Source: Pelobacter seleniigenes DSM 18267 (GTDB lineage Bacteria; Desulfobacterota; Desulfuromonadia; Desulfuromonadales; Geopsychrobacteraceae). Taken from it: a DNA stretch of 64,000 bases. Shown here piece by piece: positions 28,408-37,875 of this stretch (positions are counted from its first letter, which is position 1; each line of letters starts with the position of its first letter). The stretch covers positions 756,501 to 820,500 of the forward strand of contig NZ_JOMG01000002.1 of assembly GCF_000711225.1 (NCBI RefSeq), given 5' to 3'. The position numbers were made by a program, and so were the translations under genes. The notes below the pieces were generated by a model. The model made no database searches, was not told the origin of the DNA, and worked only from the letters and a program-made list of their open reading frames with translations.

Positions 28408-28463
28408 CTGAAAAAGCCGATAAACCAAAAGAAAAAGCTAAAATAGGAAGAGCTAAACAGCAT
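28380..28463 (-). CDS. Aromatic-rich leader peptide of aroF
   Basis: A 27-residue ORF (ATG 28463, stop TAG 28380-28382) with nine Phe, one Tyr and one Trp. Its core reads YFSFFFWFIGFFRPF, followed by ATGKAA. GGGG lies 10 nt upstream of the ATG. Phe-rich leader peptides are the known sensors of pheA-type attenuators. Stalling on Phe codons would free region 2 to form an antiterminator. The composition is far from random and the downstream terminator supports it. The -35/-10 elements upstream are not clear. Confidence 0.8.
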   Translation of the reverse strand: MLFSSSYFSFFFWFIGFFRPFATGKAA

Positions 28464-28553
28464 TGAGATATGTCCCCTTTCTGTGCATGCAGATTACACA
28501 AGCCGCAAAAGACAAGCAAGAAAAAAATAGCTGATAAAATTTTCGCATTTTGC

Positions 28554-28582
28554 TTGACACTCCCGCCCCCTTTAGTTATAAA
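28554..28582 (+). promoter_or_regulatory. tRNA-Phe promoter
   Basis: TTGACA at 28554-28559 and TATAAA at 28577-28582 with 17-bp spacing, 13 bp before the tRNA 5' end: near-perfect sigma-70 consensus. Confidence 0.85.
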
Positions 28583-28595
28583 CGGATCTCGTTTC

Positions 28596-28671
<76 letters not shown>

Positions 28672-28681
28672 TGAAAAAATC

Positions 28682-28713
28682 AAAGGGTTAGCTGATCTTA
28701 GCTAACCCTTTTT
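28682..28713 (+). terminator. Terminator after tRNA-Phe
   Basis: AAAGGGTTAGC and GCTAACCCTTT form an 11-bp stem followed by T-rich sequence, 11 nt after the tRNA. Confidence 0.85.
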
Positions 28714-29152
28714 TGTGTTTCGACAACAGACTTGTTCATAAGTTTTCGGTTCTGCGGGCGGAAGGCCGTTCCGTTTTTCGGGTCTACACCAAAGAAAGGG
28801 GCAGGTAACTTTATCCCACCACTAAACTGATCAAACTTCTGCTATTTTTTAACCGCACAATACCTTGACGCGCAACCTGTAATTTTCAAAATTCCTAAAG
28901 CCGTATGCTCGCCGTTGAATCAACTTCATCTTGCGATGAAATCCGTTTTTCACTGCCAGATCGGCATCCAGGCTCTCAGCTTCGCCAGCTAGGAATCATT
29001 GAGCGGCTACCCGGACAAAAGCTATTGCTTCATGCCCAGCGAACAGGCCGCGTCCGACGATGATTCTATTCTCACCGGCCACAGGAACCAAAGCTGCCTG
29101 GTTGTGTGATGAAAAAGGAACTACACAATCAATCGATCATAGCCCAGGTCCA
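28714..29152. other. Intergenic region with transposase relic
   Basis: About 440 bp between tRNA-Phe and the accessory block. Apart from the ISL3 transposase fragment listed separately, no gene or clear repeat was seen. Confidence 0.5.
28849..28980 (-). pseudogene. ISL3-family transposase C-terminal fragment
   Basis: Minus-strand translation ends NGFHRKMKLIQRRAYGFRNF then ENYRLRVKVLCG and a stop at 28849-28851. This is the characteristic C-terminus of ISL3 (IS204/IS1001/IS1096/IS1165) transposases. The frame meets a stop codon about 150 bases upstream and the rest of the transposase is absent, so this is a relic. It marks past insertion at the boundary of the 29-42 kb block. Confidence 0.8.
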
Positions 29153-29977
29153 TCAACTTACCGGTAGAAAGGCATCCGCAAGAAACTCGGAGAGGAGTTC
29201 GTTGTATCTCTGAGGGTCTTCAAGGTAGGCAGCATGGCCGACCCCTTCCAAACTCACATGATGCACGTTAGGAATTTGTTCCAAAAAATCAGTCGCCAGT
29301 TCATAAGGAACCACCTTGTCTTTAGAAGCAGTGATCACCAGGGTCGGACAGGTAATTTGATTCAGAATTGGCCTGTTATCAGTATGAACGACCATATCTG
29401 CTACAGCGAGGAGACCGTCTTTACGCATCCGTGACGCTATGGCTTTTATTTTTTCAAAAACCTCCGGGTTCGTTCCTTCGGGTAACATTGCCATCGCCCT
29501 CTTGCTCGCATATTCATCCCGAGAGAGACTTTCCATATCCTCCACCCGCTTTGTGTAGCGTTCTGGCAGCGGCGTATTCACAGGCATGGCTCGACCAGGA
29601 AAGCTGGAAGAAATGATAAGTTTTGCCACCAACTGCGGGGCCCGGCATGCTACTCGGGCCGCGATCACCCCTCCCATCGAATGTCCAAGCAAAATCATGC
29701 GGTTAATGCCGAGTTGATCGGCGGTTTCGATCAGAGCTTTTACATAATCGTCAACGTCACCTCCGACGACATCCGAATCGCCATATCCGGGGCAGTCCCA
29801 GGCAACGGTCCGGAAATCGGCGCAGAAGAACTGCATTTGCCTTTCCCAACTGGCAGAGCTTCCGTTCATACCGTGCATAAGAAAGAGTGTTTCCCCTGAA
29901 CCTGCTTCCCGGTAGGAGAGTTGACCTCCGGATAACTGAATTTTGCCTTTTTTGATCTCTGTCATGAGAAGGTCCAT
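29153..29977 (-). CDS. Alpha/beta hydrolase, predicted cytoplasmic
   Basis: A 274-residue alpha/beta hydrolase without signal peptide. It has the oxyanion region LFLMHGMNGSSASWERQ, nucleophile elbow ILLGHSMGGVIAAR (Ser), a charge-relay Asp in TLVITASKDKVVP, and His in GVGHAAYLEDP. The cap is of haloperoxidase/MhpC-like type; the substrate cannot be deduced. It is the last gene of the minus-strand operon (secreted hydrolase upstream, 1-nt gap). ATG 29977 is used by coupling; ATG 29965 is possible. Confidence 0.88.
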   Translation of the reverse strand: MDLLMTEIKKGKIQLSGGQLSYREAGSGETLFLMHGMNGSSASWERQMQFFCADFRTVAWDCPGYGDSDVVGGDVDDYVKALIETADQLGINRMILLGHSMGGVIAARVACRAPQLVAKLIISSSFPGRAMPVNTPLPERYTKRVEDMESLSRDEYASKRAMAMLPEGTNPEVFEKIKAIASRMRKDGLLAVADMVVHTDNRPILNQITCPTLVITASKDKVVPYELATDFLEQIPNVHHVSLEGVGHAAYLEDPQRYNELLSEFLADAFLPVS

Positions 29978-29978
29978 T

Positions 29979-30881
29979 CTATGGTTTGGAATCGAAGAAA
30001 TATTCTGCCGCGGCCCGGCTCATTCCTCTTGAGCTATGTGCAACCCCCGGAATAATTTTGAAGCTCCAGCGATAGTCGACCCCGAGTTGTTCCGCATGGG
30101 TTCTGGTGGTGTTGAAAAAGTTCTTCCCCCGCTCCAAGCGGTTGCTCCCCTGAGCCATCGCCTCGTCTGAACGATTCAACATCCTATGGTAGGGATTGTT
30201 GTCCCGTTCACCGACCATAATCGTAAGATCTTTAGCATAAACAGCCTGGTAGTGTTGCCTATCGAAGCCGGTATCCTGCGTCCCGTAGGGGAGCGCAATC
30301 GCTTTGGCAGGTATCGTATAAACGCCCGAATTTGCCGCCACGACTCGTTCAGCTCGTTGTGCTTGGCCAAACAACACCATCCTGTGAGCGAACTGGCCAC
30401 CGCCACTGTGCCCGAACAGGTAGTAACTGTCCTTTCTGAGCTGATACTTCGCTCGGATTTTACTGAATAGTTGTTCGACCATGGTGAAGGCTGAGGAATT
30501 TATCGACTTTCTATGGCCCGTGGCAGAGTAAAGGTTGCCCATATTGTAGGACCAGGAGCCAGGAAACCGGAATTTGTCAAACATTGGAGCGACGATGATG
30601 CAGTTGTACTTATCTGCAGCATCAACCCAGACATCGCGGTAATCATCTGCGTTTCTCGAGGCACCATGCATAACCATGACGACTCGAGAGTCGGCATCTG
30701 CCGCTGCGGGGCGGTAGGTGTAGACTCGTAGCTCAAACGGCCCGTCAGCACTGTCCAGGGTGACCTCCATCGTTCCCTTGCCCACAGGGAACTCTTTAGC
30801 AAAAGCTTCATGCAAACCAGATAAATTAATTGAAATGCAGGATATGATGAGTGCAAGGAAGAGAAACCTTCTTTTCATCAA
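29979..30881 (-). CDS. Secreted alpha/beta hydrolase
   Basis: A 300-residue serine hydrolase with a Sec signal peptide (RRFLFLALIISCISINLSG, cleavage near AFAKE). The fold has RVVMVMHGASRNADDYRDVW, the elbow YYLFGHSGGGQFAHRM, and a His in IIPGVAHSSRGMS. It resembles poly(hydroxyalkanoate) depolymerase/feruloyl esterase-like hydrolases in outline, but the substrate is not determined. Its start overlaps the fused ABC ATPase by 4 nt, placing a predicted periplasmic or exported hydrolase in the transporter operon. Confidence 0.85.
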   Translation of the reverse strand: MMKRRFLFLALIISCISINLSGLHEAFAKEFPVGKGTMEVTLDSADGPFELRVYTYRPAAADADSRVVMVMHGASRNADDYRDVWVDAADKYNCIIVAPMFDKFRFPGSWSYNMGNLYSATGHRKSINSSAFTMVEQLFSKIRAKYQLRKDSYYLFGHSGGGQFAHRMVLFGQAQRAERVVAANSGVYTIPAKAIALPYGTQDTGFDRQHYQAVYAKDLTIMVGERDNNPYHRMLNRSDEAMAQGSNRLERGKNFFNTTRTHAEQLGVDYRWSFKIIPGVAHSSRGMSRAAAEYFFDSKP

Positions 30882-32866
30882 TTGACCACCTCACTACAGC
30901 GGACATAGCGGCCTTCGCTTTCGATTAACTCCGGTGTGATCGATTTACAGGCAACTGTTGCCAAGGAACAGCGCGGATGAAAACTGCAGCCGGACGGTAT
31001 GTCGAGCGGGTTTGGGAAATCTCCACCCAGTTTGGTCTCCGGCACGCCTGCTCCGGGAGCGATAGGTAATGCCGAACCGAGCAACCCCTTTGTATATGGA
31101 TGCTGCGGATTGTTGAAGATATCCCTGGTACTGCCGATCTCGACGATTTTTCCCAAGTACATGACTGCAATGCGATTTGCCATATAGCCGACCACGGACA
31201 GGTTGTGGCTGATGAACATATATGAAAGGTTCAATTCATCTCTCAGCTCCAGCAGCAGGTTAAGGATCTGCGATTGCACTGAGACATCCAGTGCGGACGT
31301 TGGTTCGTCGCAGATTACAACTTCCGGTTTCACAATAATCGCTCTCGCGATCGCTGCTCGTTGTCGTTGCCCACCAGAGAGCTGATTAGGAAAACGGTGG
31401 TAGAAACGTTCAGGCAAGCCGACCAATCCCATCATTCTGATGGCTTCCTGACGACGCCATTCTTTCTCCCCGATCCCCAGTACCTCCAATGGCCGCCGGA
31501 TGATCTCGCCGATGGTCCTGCGCGGATTCAAGGAGGAAAAGGGGTCTTGAAAAATTGGCTGGATCAGTTGTGCGCGCTTGTGATTATGAAGTTCGGCCAG
31601 AGGTTTTCCATCGAAAAGAACCTTGCCGCTGGTCGGCTCGTTCAAACCGAGAATGACTTTCGCCAGGGTGCTCTTGCCACACCCTGATTCACCAACCAGA
31701 GCGAGAACTTCGCCGCGCCTGATCTCCAGATCGACACCAGCGACCGCCCTGAGGTATTGTTTGGGCTTCATAAAGTTCGGACGGACAGTAAATATCTGTT
31801 CGACAGCCCGCACCTGAATAAAAGGCTGGTCCTTAACCTGTGCTCTCTTCTTGCCCTCTATCACACACTCTCTCGTGGAGAGCACCGGATTCGGGTTATG
31901 ACAAAGATAATCGACAGTGTCATTTATAGTTGTTCGCTCCGGAATGCACTGCCAACATTTTTTGAGGACACGAGGACATCTCGGCGCAAAACTGCAGCCC
32001 TGCTGTTGACCGATCATTGCCGGTACGAAACCCGGAATGGATCCGAGTCTTTCTCCACGCTCCCCCATTTCCGGTTCCGGCACACAGCCCAACAGACCAT
32101 TGGTATAGGGATGGCGCGGCCTGCTCAGCACCTCATCCACTTTGCCATTCTCTACAATTTGCCCGGCATACATAACGGCAACCTTATCCGCCATGCGGGA
32201 AACAACTCCCAGGTCGTGAGTAATAAGGATGAGGGACATGCCAAACTCGGTTTGTAATTCTTTTAGCAGCCTGAGAATCTGAGCCTGCACAGTGACGTCA
32301 AGTGCGGTGGTCGGCTCGTCAGCGATCAGCAGTTCCGGGTCATTCATCAACGCCATGGCGATCATAACGCGCTGCCGTTGGCCTCCAGAGAGCTGATGTG
32401 GATACTGCTTGAGGCGGCTGGCGGCGCCCTTGAGCCCCACTTTTTCCAACAGGTAAACGGCGCGCTCTTCGGCCTGCCTGGTCGAGACCGTTTTGCGCAT
32501 CAGCATCGTTTCCGAAAGTTGTCTGCCGATGGTGTAGACCGGGTTCAACGATGTCATCGGCTCCTGAAAAATCATCCCGACCCGCTTGCCGAGGATGTTG
32601 CTGGCCAGTTCCTTTTCCGTGGAGCAAAGCAGGTCGATATCTTTAAGCCTTATCTGCTCTGCACTGCGGCGCGCTTTTTTCGGCAGCAGGTTCAGCAGTG
32701 CCAGAGCGGTCATGGATTTACCGGACCCCGACTCCCCGACGATGCCGAGGGTTTCTCCTTGCGCCAATTCAAGACTGACATCCCGAACCGCGTGGAGATC
32801 CCCGTTGACCAACGGCAGAACAACAGACAATTGCTTCAGCTGCAAAATCTTTTCTTGCCGACTCAT
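30878..32866 (-). CDS. Fused dipeptide-type ABC transporter ATPase
   Basis: A 662-residue tandem ATPase equivalent to DppD plus DppF, as in GsiA or YejF. The first half has Walker [11 protein letters not shown], signature LSGGQRQRV, Walker [14 protein letters not shown], and a C-terminal oligopeptide domain with Cys ([14 protein letters not shown]). The second half has [32 protein letters not shown], and [10 protein letters not shown]. It powers the permease pair encoded upstream. It overlaps the secreted hydrolase by 4 nt. Confidence 0.94.
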   Translation of the reverse strand: MSRQEKILQLKQLSVVLPLVNGDLHAVRDVSLELAQGETLGIVGESGSGKSMTALALLNLLPKKARRSAEQIRLKDIDLLCSTEKELASNILGKRVGMIFQEPMTSLNPVYTIGRQLSETMLMRKTVSTRQAEERAVYLLEKVGLKGAASRLKQYPHQLSGGQRQRVMIAMALMNDPELLIADEPTTALDVTVQAQILRLLKELQTEFGMSLILITHDLGVVSRMADKVAVMYAGQIVENGKVDEVLSRPRHPYTNGLLGCVPEPEMGERGERLGSIPGFVPAMIGQQQGCSFAPRCPRVLKKCWQCIPERTTINDTVDYLCHNPNPVLSTRECVIEGKKRAQVKDQPFIQVRAVEQIFTVRPNFMKPKQYLRAVAGVDLEIRRGEVLALVGESGCGKSTLAKVILGLNEPTSGKVLFDGKPLAELHNHKRAQLIQPIFQDPFSSLNPRRTIGEIIRRPLEVLGIGEKEWRRQEAIRMMGLVGLPERFYHRFPNQLSGGQRQRAAIARAIIVKPEVVICDEPTSALDVSVQSQILNLLLELRDELNLSYMFISHNLSVVGYMANRIAVMYLGKIVEIGSTRDIFNNPQHPYTKGLLGSALPIAPGAGVPETKLGGDFPNPLDIPSGCSFHPRCSLATVACKSITPELIESEGRYVRCSEVVN

Positions 32867-32878
32867 GCACTTTCCCCG

Positions 32879-33784
32879 TTAACTTCTGTGTTCCGGTGCG
32901 GTGACGTCACGCGCACCATCGCCGAGCAGATTGATACTTACCACTAAAATAAAAAGCGCAATACCTGGAATGATAACCAGCCAGGGTTGATAGAACATTG
33001 CCGCTTTCCCTTCAGCGATCATCAGCCCCCATGAAGGATTGGGGGCAGGAACACCGAGCCCCAGGAAGGACAGAGCTGATTCACTCAGGATCGCAACGCC
33101 GACTTCGAGGGTGAAGACAACGATGATCTGGTTCAGCAAATTAGGAATAATCTCATGCCATATGATCTGCCACTTGTTGCAGCCGATTGCCTCAGCGGAG
33201 GCTATGTAATCAAGCTCTTTGACCCGCAAGGTTGCTGCGCGCGATACGACGAGGAAAAAAGTCCAGTGCATGGCGCCGATGATGAAAATGACCACCTTTA
33301 CCGAAGGGCCGATAAGAAACACCAGTGCCATGGTGATCAACAGATTCGGTAGAGCCAGTTTGCAAGTGAGAATAAAATTGATAGCCTGATCGACTTTTCC
33401 ACCGAAATATCCAGCCAGAACCCCCAAGGAAACGCCGATACAACCACCAATGGCAGCGGCGCCCAGCCCGATCAACAGTGAAATTCTGGTCCCGAACAAC
33501 AGTCGACTGAGATAGTCCCGACCAAGGTGGTCAGTGCCAAGCAGGTGGTCCCAGGTACCGAACTCGGTCCATACCGGCGGTATCAGCCGTTGGCTCAGGA
33601 CTTGGTCGTAGGGGTCGTACGGTGCCAGTAAGGGGGCAGCTAGAGCACAGAGCGCCATCAGCGACAGTATTCCGAAACCGATTTGAAGCCCCCGGTGGGC
33701 CTTAATGCGGTTCCAGGTTGCTTGATTGGGAGTTATATCTTGAACTTCAATATCCTCAGTAACAGGGTTGTTTTCGCTAGCCAT
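32879..33784 (-). CDS. Dipeptide-type ABC permease, DppC-like
   Basis: Inner-membrane permease of 301 residues with the DppC/OppC layout: an N-terminal helix after a soluble tail (GFGILSLMALCALAAPLLAPYDPY), HLLGTDHLGRDYLSRLLFGTRISL, and the EAA loop EAIGCNKWQIIWHEIIPNLL. ATG 33784 was chosen; GGAGG lies about 11 nt upstream, and a longer frame to 33835 would overlap the partner permease. Confidence 0.92.
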   Translation of the reverse strand: MASENNPVTEDIEVQDITPNQATWNRIKAHRGLQIGFGILSLMALCALAAPLLAPYDPYDQVLSQRLIPPVWTEFGTWDHLLGTDHLGRDYLSRLLFGTRISLLIGLGAAAIGGCIGVSLGVLAGYFGGKVDQAINFILTCKLALPNLLITMALVFLIGPSVKVVIFIIGAMHWTFFLVVSRAATLRVKELDYIASAEAIGCNKWQIIWHEIIPNLLNQIIVVFTLEVGVAILSESALSFLGLGVPAPNPSWGLMIAEGKAAMFYQPWLVIIPGIALFILVVSINLLGDGARDVTAPEHRS

Positions 33785-33800
33785 GAAATCCCCCGCCTCC

Positions 33801-34718
33801 TTAGCCAAGGCGAATGCGCGGATCGACCCAGGCATTCAATACATCTGATATAAAGGTTAGGAATACAAACGTCAGGGCAAATATAAAAACAAGCATCTGC
33901 ACCGTCGGAATGTCCGCACCAAAGATTGATTCGATGGCCAGACGCCCCAGCCCATTAAGGGCGAATACCGCTTCGGTGATCACCGAGCCACCCAACTTGC
34001 TTCCCAGTTGTACGGCAATGACACTGACGATCGGAAGCATCGCATTGCGTAGCGCGTGATGCATGATCAAGGGGGTACCGCGAAAACCCTTGGCCCTGGC
34101 GGTGCGAATATAATCGGAAGACATGACGTCAAGCAGCCCGGTCCTGGTCAGACGCATGACCGCGGGAACCGAACTGGTCCCGAGCACGAATGCGGGAAGG
34201 ACAAAGTGGAGCCAAGTCTCGTCGCCCGATACGGGGAATATAGGTATCATTACCGCGAACAAAATAATCATCATCACCCCCAACCAGAAATTCGGAACCG
34301 CCTGCGCTGATACAGCCACGGTCAGGGCAAAGCGATCAATGATTGAATTTGGCCGGAGGGCCGCGGCTACACCCAGCGGAATAGCGATGATAAGAGTGAC
34401 CATTATCGCCGAGAAGGCAAGTTTAATGGTCACTGGAGCATGTTTTGCTATGAGCTTCGCAACCGGCTGATGCCAGAAGTAGCTTTCACCGAAATCCCCG
34501 GAGAGAACTCCGCCTAACCAGTCCCCATACTGCACGATGATAGGACGGTCAAACCCGTATTCATGGCGGATTGCTTCGACAACTGCCTGATCCGCCTCTT
34601 CCCCGGCAATCGTCTGAGCCGGGTCGGTTGAAAAATTCAGCAGAATAAAGGTGGCAACGGAGACCGTGATGGCGACCAGAAGAGCAGCGACACCACGCTG
34701 AATTGCGAATCTCAACAT
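33801..34718 (-). CDS. Dipeptide-type ABC permease, DppB-like
   Basis: Inner-membrane permease of 305 residues with six hydrophobic segments and the DppB signature: the N-terminal helix, DRPIIVQYGDWLGGVLSGDFGESY, and the EAA loop YIRTARAKGFRGTPLIMHHALRN in segments. It lies between the binding protein (6 nt) and DppC-like genes in a single operon. Confidence 0.93.
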   Translation of the reverse strand: MLRFAIQRGVAALLVAITVSVATFILLNFSTDPAQTIAGEEADQAVVEAIRHEYGFDRPIIVQYGDWLGGVLSGDFGESYFWHQPVAKLIAKHAPVTIKLAFSAIMVTLIIAIPLGVAAALRPNSIIDRFALTVAVSAQAVPNFWLGVMMIILFAVMIPIFPVSGDETWLHFVLPAFVLGTSSVPAVMRLTRTGLLDVMSSDYIRTARAKGFRGTPLIMHHALRNAMLPIVSVIAVQLGSKLGGSVITEAVFALNGLGRLAIESIFGADIPTVQMLVFIFALTFVFLTFISDVLNAWVDPRIRLG

Positions 34719-34724
34719 TTCAAA

Positions 34725-36266
34725 TTACCTCCAGGAAGCCTGATAAAGCCGCGGCAGCCCGTCTTTCGGCGGAGCAAAATTAAGGTCCTTTGACGTTAAA
34801 TAGTTCTGCGAGAAGCCAAAAATCGGAACCCAGTAGGCTTGGTCTGTAATCCGTGTGAGTGCCTTCTGGTAAAGTTCGGCGCGCACTTTTTTGTCACGAA
34901 CCTTCTCAGCGTCCGCGACGAGTTGGGAAACCTCTGCATCACCAGTGAAGTCACGATCAGAGTCGAGTGAAAAGTGATTGTTCAGGGTCATTGCGGCATC
35001 GGCAGTGCCACCGGCACCCCAGGCTGCGAAAATCACCTGGGTTTCACGACTCTTGCGGGCTTTACCGAGGGCGGTGCTTTTTACATAGCGCATCTTTGCA
35101 GTTACGCCGATTTTCGCCAGGTCGCCCATGATCGCCTCGGCGACCGGTTTTTCGCGGTATGCCCAAAGATCGAACTCAAAACCATTGGGATAACCAGCTT
35201 CAGCCAATAACTCTTTGGCCTTGGCCGGGTTGTACTCATACTTGGTTACATCCTGAGAGCAACCAAACTGCAGCGGGTGACAAGGGGTGTTGAGGACAAC
35301 CGACGCCCCCCGGGTAATATTCTTGACGATCGCTTCGCGGTTGATGGCATAGTTGAAAGCGCGTCGCACTTCAAGCTTGGTGAAGGGGTTGTTTTTAGCT
35401 GTATAACCGGCAGCGTCAAGAATCATAAAAGCAACCGTGACATCTCCGCCGGTCAGGTAGTTTGCGCGTCCGGTTCGACCGATATTTTCGGCAATATCAA
35501 TTGGCACTCCGTAGAGAAACTGGATCCCTCCGCTCATCAGTTCCGCCTGTTGAGTACCGATGTCGGGAATGACTCGGAACTTGATGTATTTGATCGCCGG
35601 TCGTCCCTTCGGACTGTCAGCGTAGTAATCTGCAAAGCGCTCCAAGATAACGTCTTTGCCGGGTTCGAATTCGACGACCCTATAGGGACCAATACCATTG
35701 ACACCAAAGGAAGAAGCCTTTATTCCCTCTTCGGTATCGTAGGTGCCTTTTTTACGGAGCATGACGGTGATGGCCATGTCGCGAAAGACGAGCGGATAAT
35801 CGAACTTCAGATTGAAGCGTACGGTCTTTTCGTCCAATTTCTGGACGCTCTTCAGCCAGCGCTGAATAACGGTGCCCCGTGAGGTCTTCTGATTTTCATC
35901 CAACATCCAGTTGTAGGTATAAACAACGTCATCTGCGCCGAAAGGGCTGCCGTCGTGGAATTTGATCCCATCGCGCAGGGTAATATCCAGGGTTACATCA
36001 TCCTGATATTGGTAAGATTTAGCTGCCAATGGCACATAGTCCAGAGTCTCCGGATCGACCATAAACAGGCCATCGTCGGTAAGACGAGAGAGGATCAGAC
36101 CTTCTCTTTTCACTGAATAGAGCCTGTCAACAGTCGCAACCCCCCTTGTCGTACCGACGACCAGAGTATCATCCGACTTTGCTGCCAGTGCATCGGGAGC
36201 AATAGATAGCGACAGCGCGCTTGTTGCCACGATCAGCGCATACACAATACTTCGAGCAAACCTCAT
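34725..36266 (-). CDS. ABC substrate-binding protein, SBP family 5
   Basis: Periplasmic binding protein of 513 residues with a signal peptide (RSIVYALIVATSALSLSIA, cleavage near ALAAK). It has the family 5 pattern: LTDDGLFMVDPETLDYVPLAAKSY in segments, LRDGIKFHDGSPFGADDVVYTY, GIGPYRVVEFEPGKDVILERF, and FTKLEVRRAFNYAINREAIV. Relatives bind peptides, nickel, sugars or opines, so the ligand is open. ATG 36266 follows GGAGG. It is the first gene of the operon. Confidence 0.93.
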   Translation of the reverse strand: MRFARSIVYALIVATSALSLSIAPDALAAKSDDTLVVGTTRGVATVDRLYSVKREGLILSRLTDDGLFMVDPETLDYVPLAAKSYQYQDDVTLDITLRDGIKFHDGSPFGADDVVYTYNWMLDENQKTSRGTVIQRWLKSVQKLDEKTVRFNLKFDYPLVFRDMAITVMLRKKGTYDTEEGIKASSFGVNGIGPYRVVEFEPGKDVILERFADYYADSPKGRPAIKYIKFRVIPDIGTQQAELMSGGIQFLYGVPIDIAENIGRTGRANYLTGGDVTVAFMILDAAGYTAKNNPFTKLEVRRAFNYAINREAIVKNITRGASVVLNTPCHPLQFGCSQDVTKYEYNPAKAKELLAEAGYPNGFEFDLWAYREKPVAEAIMGDLAKIGVTAKMRYVKSTALGKARKSRETQVIFAAWGAGGTADAAMTLNNHFSLDSDRDFTGDAEVSQLVADAEKVRDKKVRAELYQKALTRITDQAYWVPIFGFSQNYLTSKDLNFAPPKDGLPRLYQASWR

Positions 36267-36462
36267 GCTATCCTCCATTAGATAAAGGGCCTGATTGAAG
36301 CTAGCTCCCACCCTGTCCCACACATCGAGTCAGGCGGAAGATCCGACGGCAGTACATCCCCAAAGAAGAGTCAGGTGAACATAGCGCGGATTAAAGCAGT
36401 GCTGACTTTAGTTGGTCACGACAAGCAAATAAGTGACAATATTTAAAAATATGTGCTGCGCC

Positions 36463-37350
36463 TTATATTGAGCCGTTTTTATTTGATATTGACTTGCCAA
36501 AGCTGAACTCTTTTCTCAGTTCATTGAAAAGGTCATGACGTTTGATGAATTCTTCTTCGAGATAAGGAGCCATGCCGATCAATAACGATTCTATAACGAC
36601 CATTGACGCGACCCTGCTATTAAACAGGGGGGTTCCATGCGAACTGGTTAGCAGCTGAATGTCTGCGTAAGTTGAAGCCAGCGTCACCGCTTTATCCGCC
36701 AGCAGAACAACTGGACAGTTGTAGTTTTTGAACCACTTGGCGACCTTCGCAGACATTGTGCCATAGCGGGAATGAGTTATGACCAGCAGAGTATCCTTCG
36801 GGCCGACATCAACAAGCATGTGCCGAATGGAAGTAAGACTGGCATCGAGCAGGACGACATTGTCACGGAGGTGCTTCGCCAACAGAAAAAAATAGTGGGC
36901 CAGGGATTGCGAAGTTGCTGTTCCCATAATGCACAGACGTCCTTCGCAGGAGGCCAGTAGCTTGGCTGCTTCGTCCAATTGTTCCGGGGCAATCTGAGTG
37001 CGAGTCTTATGAAGATTTTTAATCGAAGTTTCGACATGTTCGCTCAGTGGGTTCGACTTGGCTTCCCCGGCTTTGCTTTTTTGTGCCGAATATCTGCTTA
37101 AAGGCGAATCGAGTTGATTAACAACTCCAGCCTGCAGGTCAATTTTGAAATCCTGAAACGATTCATAGCCGAGACGTTTGAGAAACCTGCCGACAGTCGC
37201 TTTACCCACCCCGGCTTTCTCAGCAATTGATGAAATCGTTTCAAAAGCCGTCAAGGGGTAATTGGATTCAAAAAAATCAAAAACCCTGGCCTCGCTCTTG
37301 GTTAGGCGGTCAAGACTTTTGAGCCGACCAATAAAATCTGAATTTGTCAT
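36463..37350 (-). CDS. RpiR/MurR-family transcriptional regulator
   Basis: A 295-residue regulator with an N-terminal HTH of the RpiR type (ETISSIAEKAGVGKATVGRFLKRLGYESFQDF) and a C-terminal SIS domain (about 125-265; LCIMGTATSQSLAHYFFLLAKHL, LLVITHSRYGTMSAKVAKWFK) that normally senses a phosphosugar or similar metabolite. Here SIS lacks a clear sugar-phosphate Ser/Thr loop of the classic form, so the ligand is uncertain. A perfect palindrome at 37375-37400 just upstream suggests autoregulation. It lies between the transporter operon and the porin genes. Confidence 0.92.
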   Translation of the reverse strand: MTNSDFIGRLKSLDRLTKSEARVFDFFESNYPLTAFETISSIAEKAGVGKATVGRFLKRLGYESFQDFKIDLQAGVVNQLDSPLSRYSAQKSKAGEAKSNPLSEHVETSIKNLHKTRTQIAPEQLDEAAKLLASCEGRLCIMGTATSQSLAHYFFLLAKHLRDNVVLLDASLTSIRHMLVDVGPKDTLLVITHSRYGTMSAKVAKWFKNYNCPVVLLADKAVTLASTYADIQLLTSSHGTPLFNSRVASMVVIESLLIGMAPYLEEEFIKRHDLFNELRKEFSFGKSISNKNGSI

Positions 37351-37374
37351 CGAAAACAATCTCCCATTTTTGTT

Positions 37375-37400
37375 TATTTTGGGAATATTTTCCCAAAATA
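37375..37400. promoter_or_regulatory. RpiR operator site 1
   Basis: Perfect inverted repeat TATTTTGGGAA / TTCCCAAAATA with a 4-nt centre, 25 bp upstream of the regulator start. The 16-bp core TGGGAATATTTTCCCA (37380-37395) recurs in variant form at 37831 and 37860. Confidence 0.7.
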
Positions 37401-37830
37401 TATAACAAAGCCCTCTTTGTCAATTTGAAAAGTATAAAAAAAGTAGTCCATCCGCAGAATCTGTGAAAATATCCAGGTCCCGACAACTTGTCAACTTCAC
37501 GATATAGCGTAATTTACAGCTGTTTGAGCGTGCTGAAACCGTAGGCTTTTCTCTATTGTGAGACTTGCCTTCAGGTTCAGAACCTCAAACACGCGGCTTG
37601 GAATTTCGTCCCTTCCCTCACCTCATTAGCGCCCGCCGGGAAATCAACAATAAACCTGAACAGCCCCCCCCCCACTTCATTTGTCGACAATAGAGCTTTC
37701 GACACAGGAATAGACAATACAAAAAACAACCGTATTGACAATTTAAGTGTTTCAGACTCGCAGAGGAAAGACGGGCCGGATTTCCTCAAACATTTTTTTA
37801 TTGACTGGATGAATATCCCGCTATATGTTT

Positions 37831-37846
37831 TGGGAAATTATTACCA
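37831..37846. promoter_or_regulatory. RpiR operator-like site 2
   Basis: TGGGAAATTATTACCA aligns with the core of site 1 without gaps, within TTTT...AAAA flanks. Confidence 0.55.
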
Positions 37847-37859
37847 TAAAATATTTTTA

Positions 37860-37875
37860 TGGGATTTTTATTCCA
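37860..37875. promoter_or_regulatory. RpiR operator-like site 3
   Basis: TGGGATTTTTATTCCA aligns with the cores of sites 1 and 2. It starts 29 bp after site 2, nearly three helical turns. Confidence 0.5.

Noticed and set aside
37577-37789. A 70-codon minus-strand frame upstream of rpiR
   Set aside because: Low-complexity content with a C-tract; no ribosome site, and it lies in a regulatory gap.
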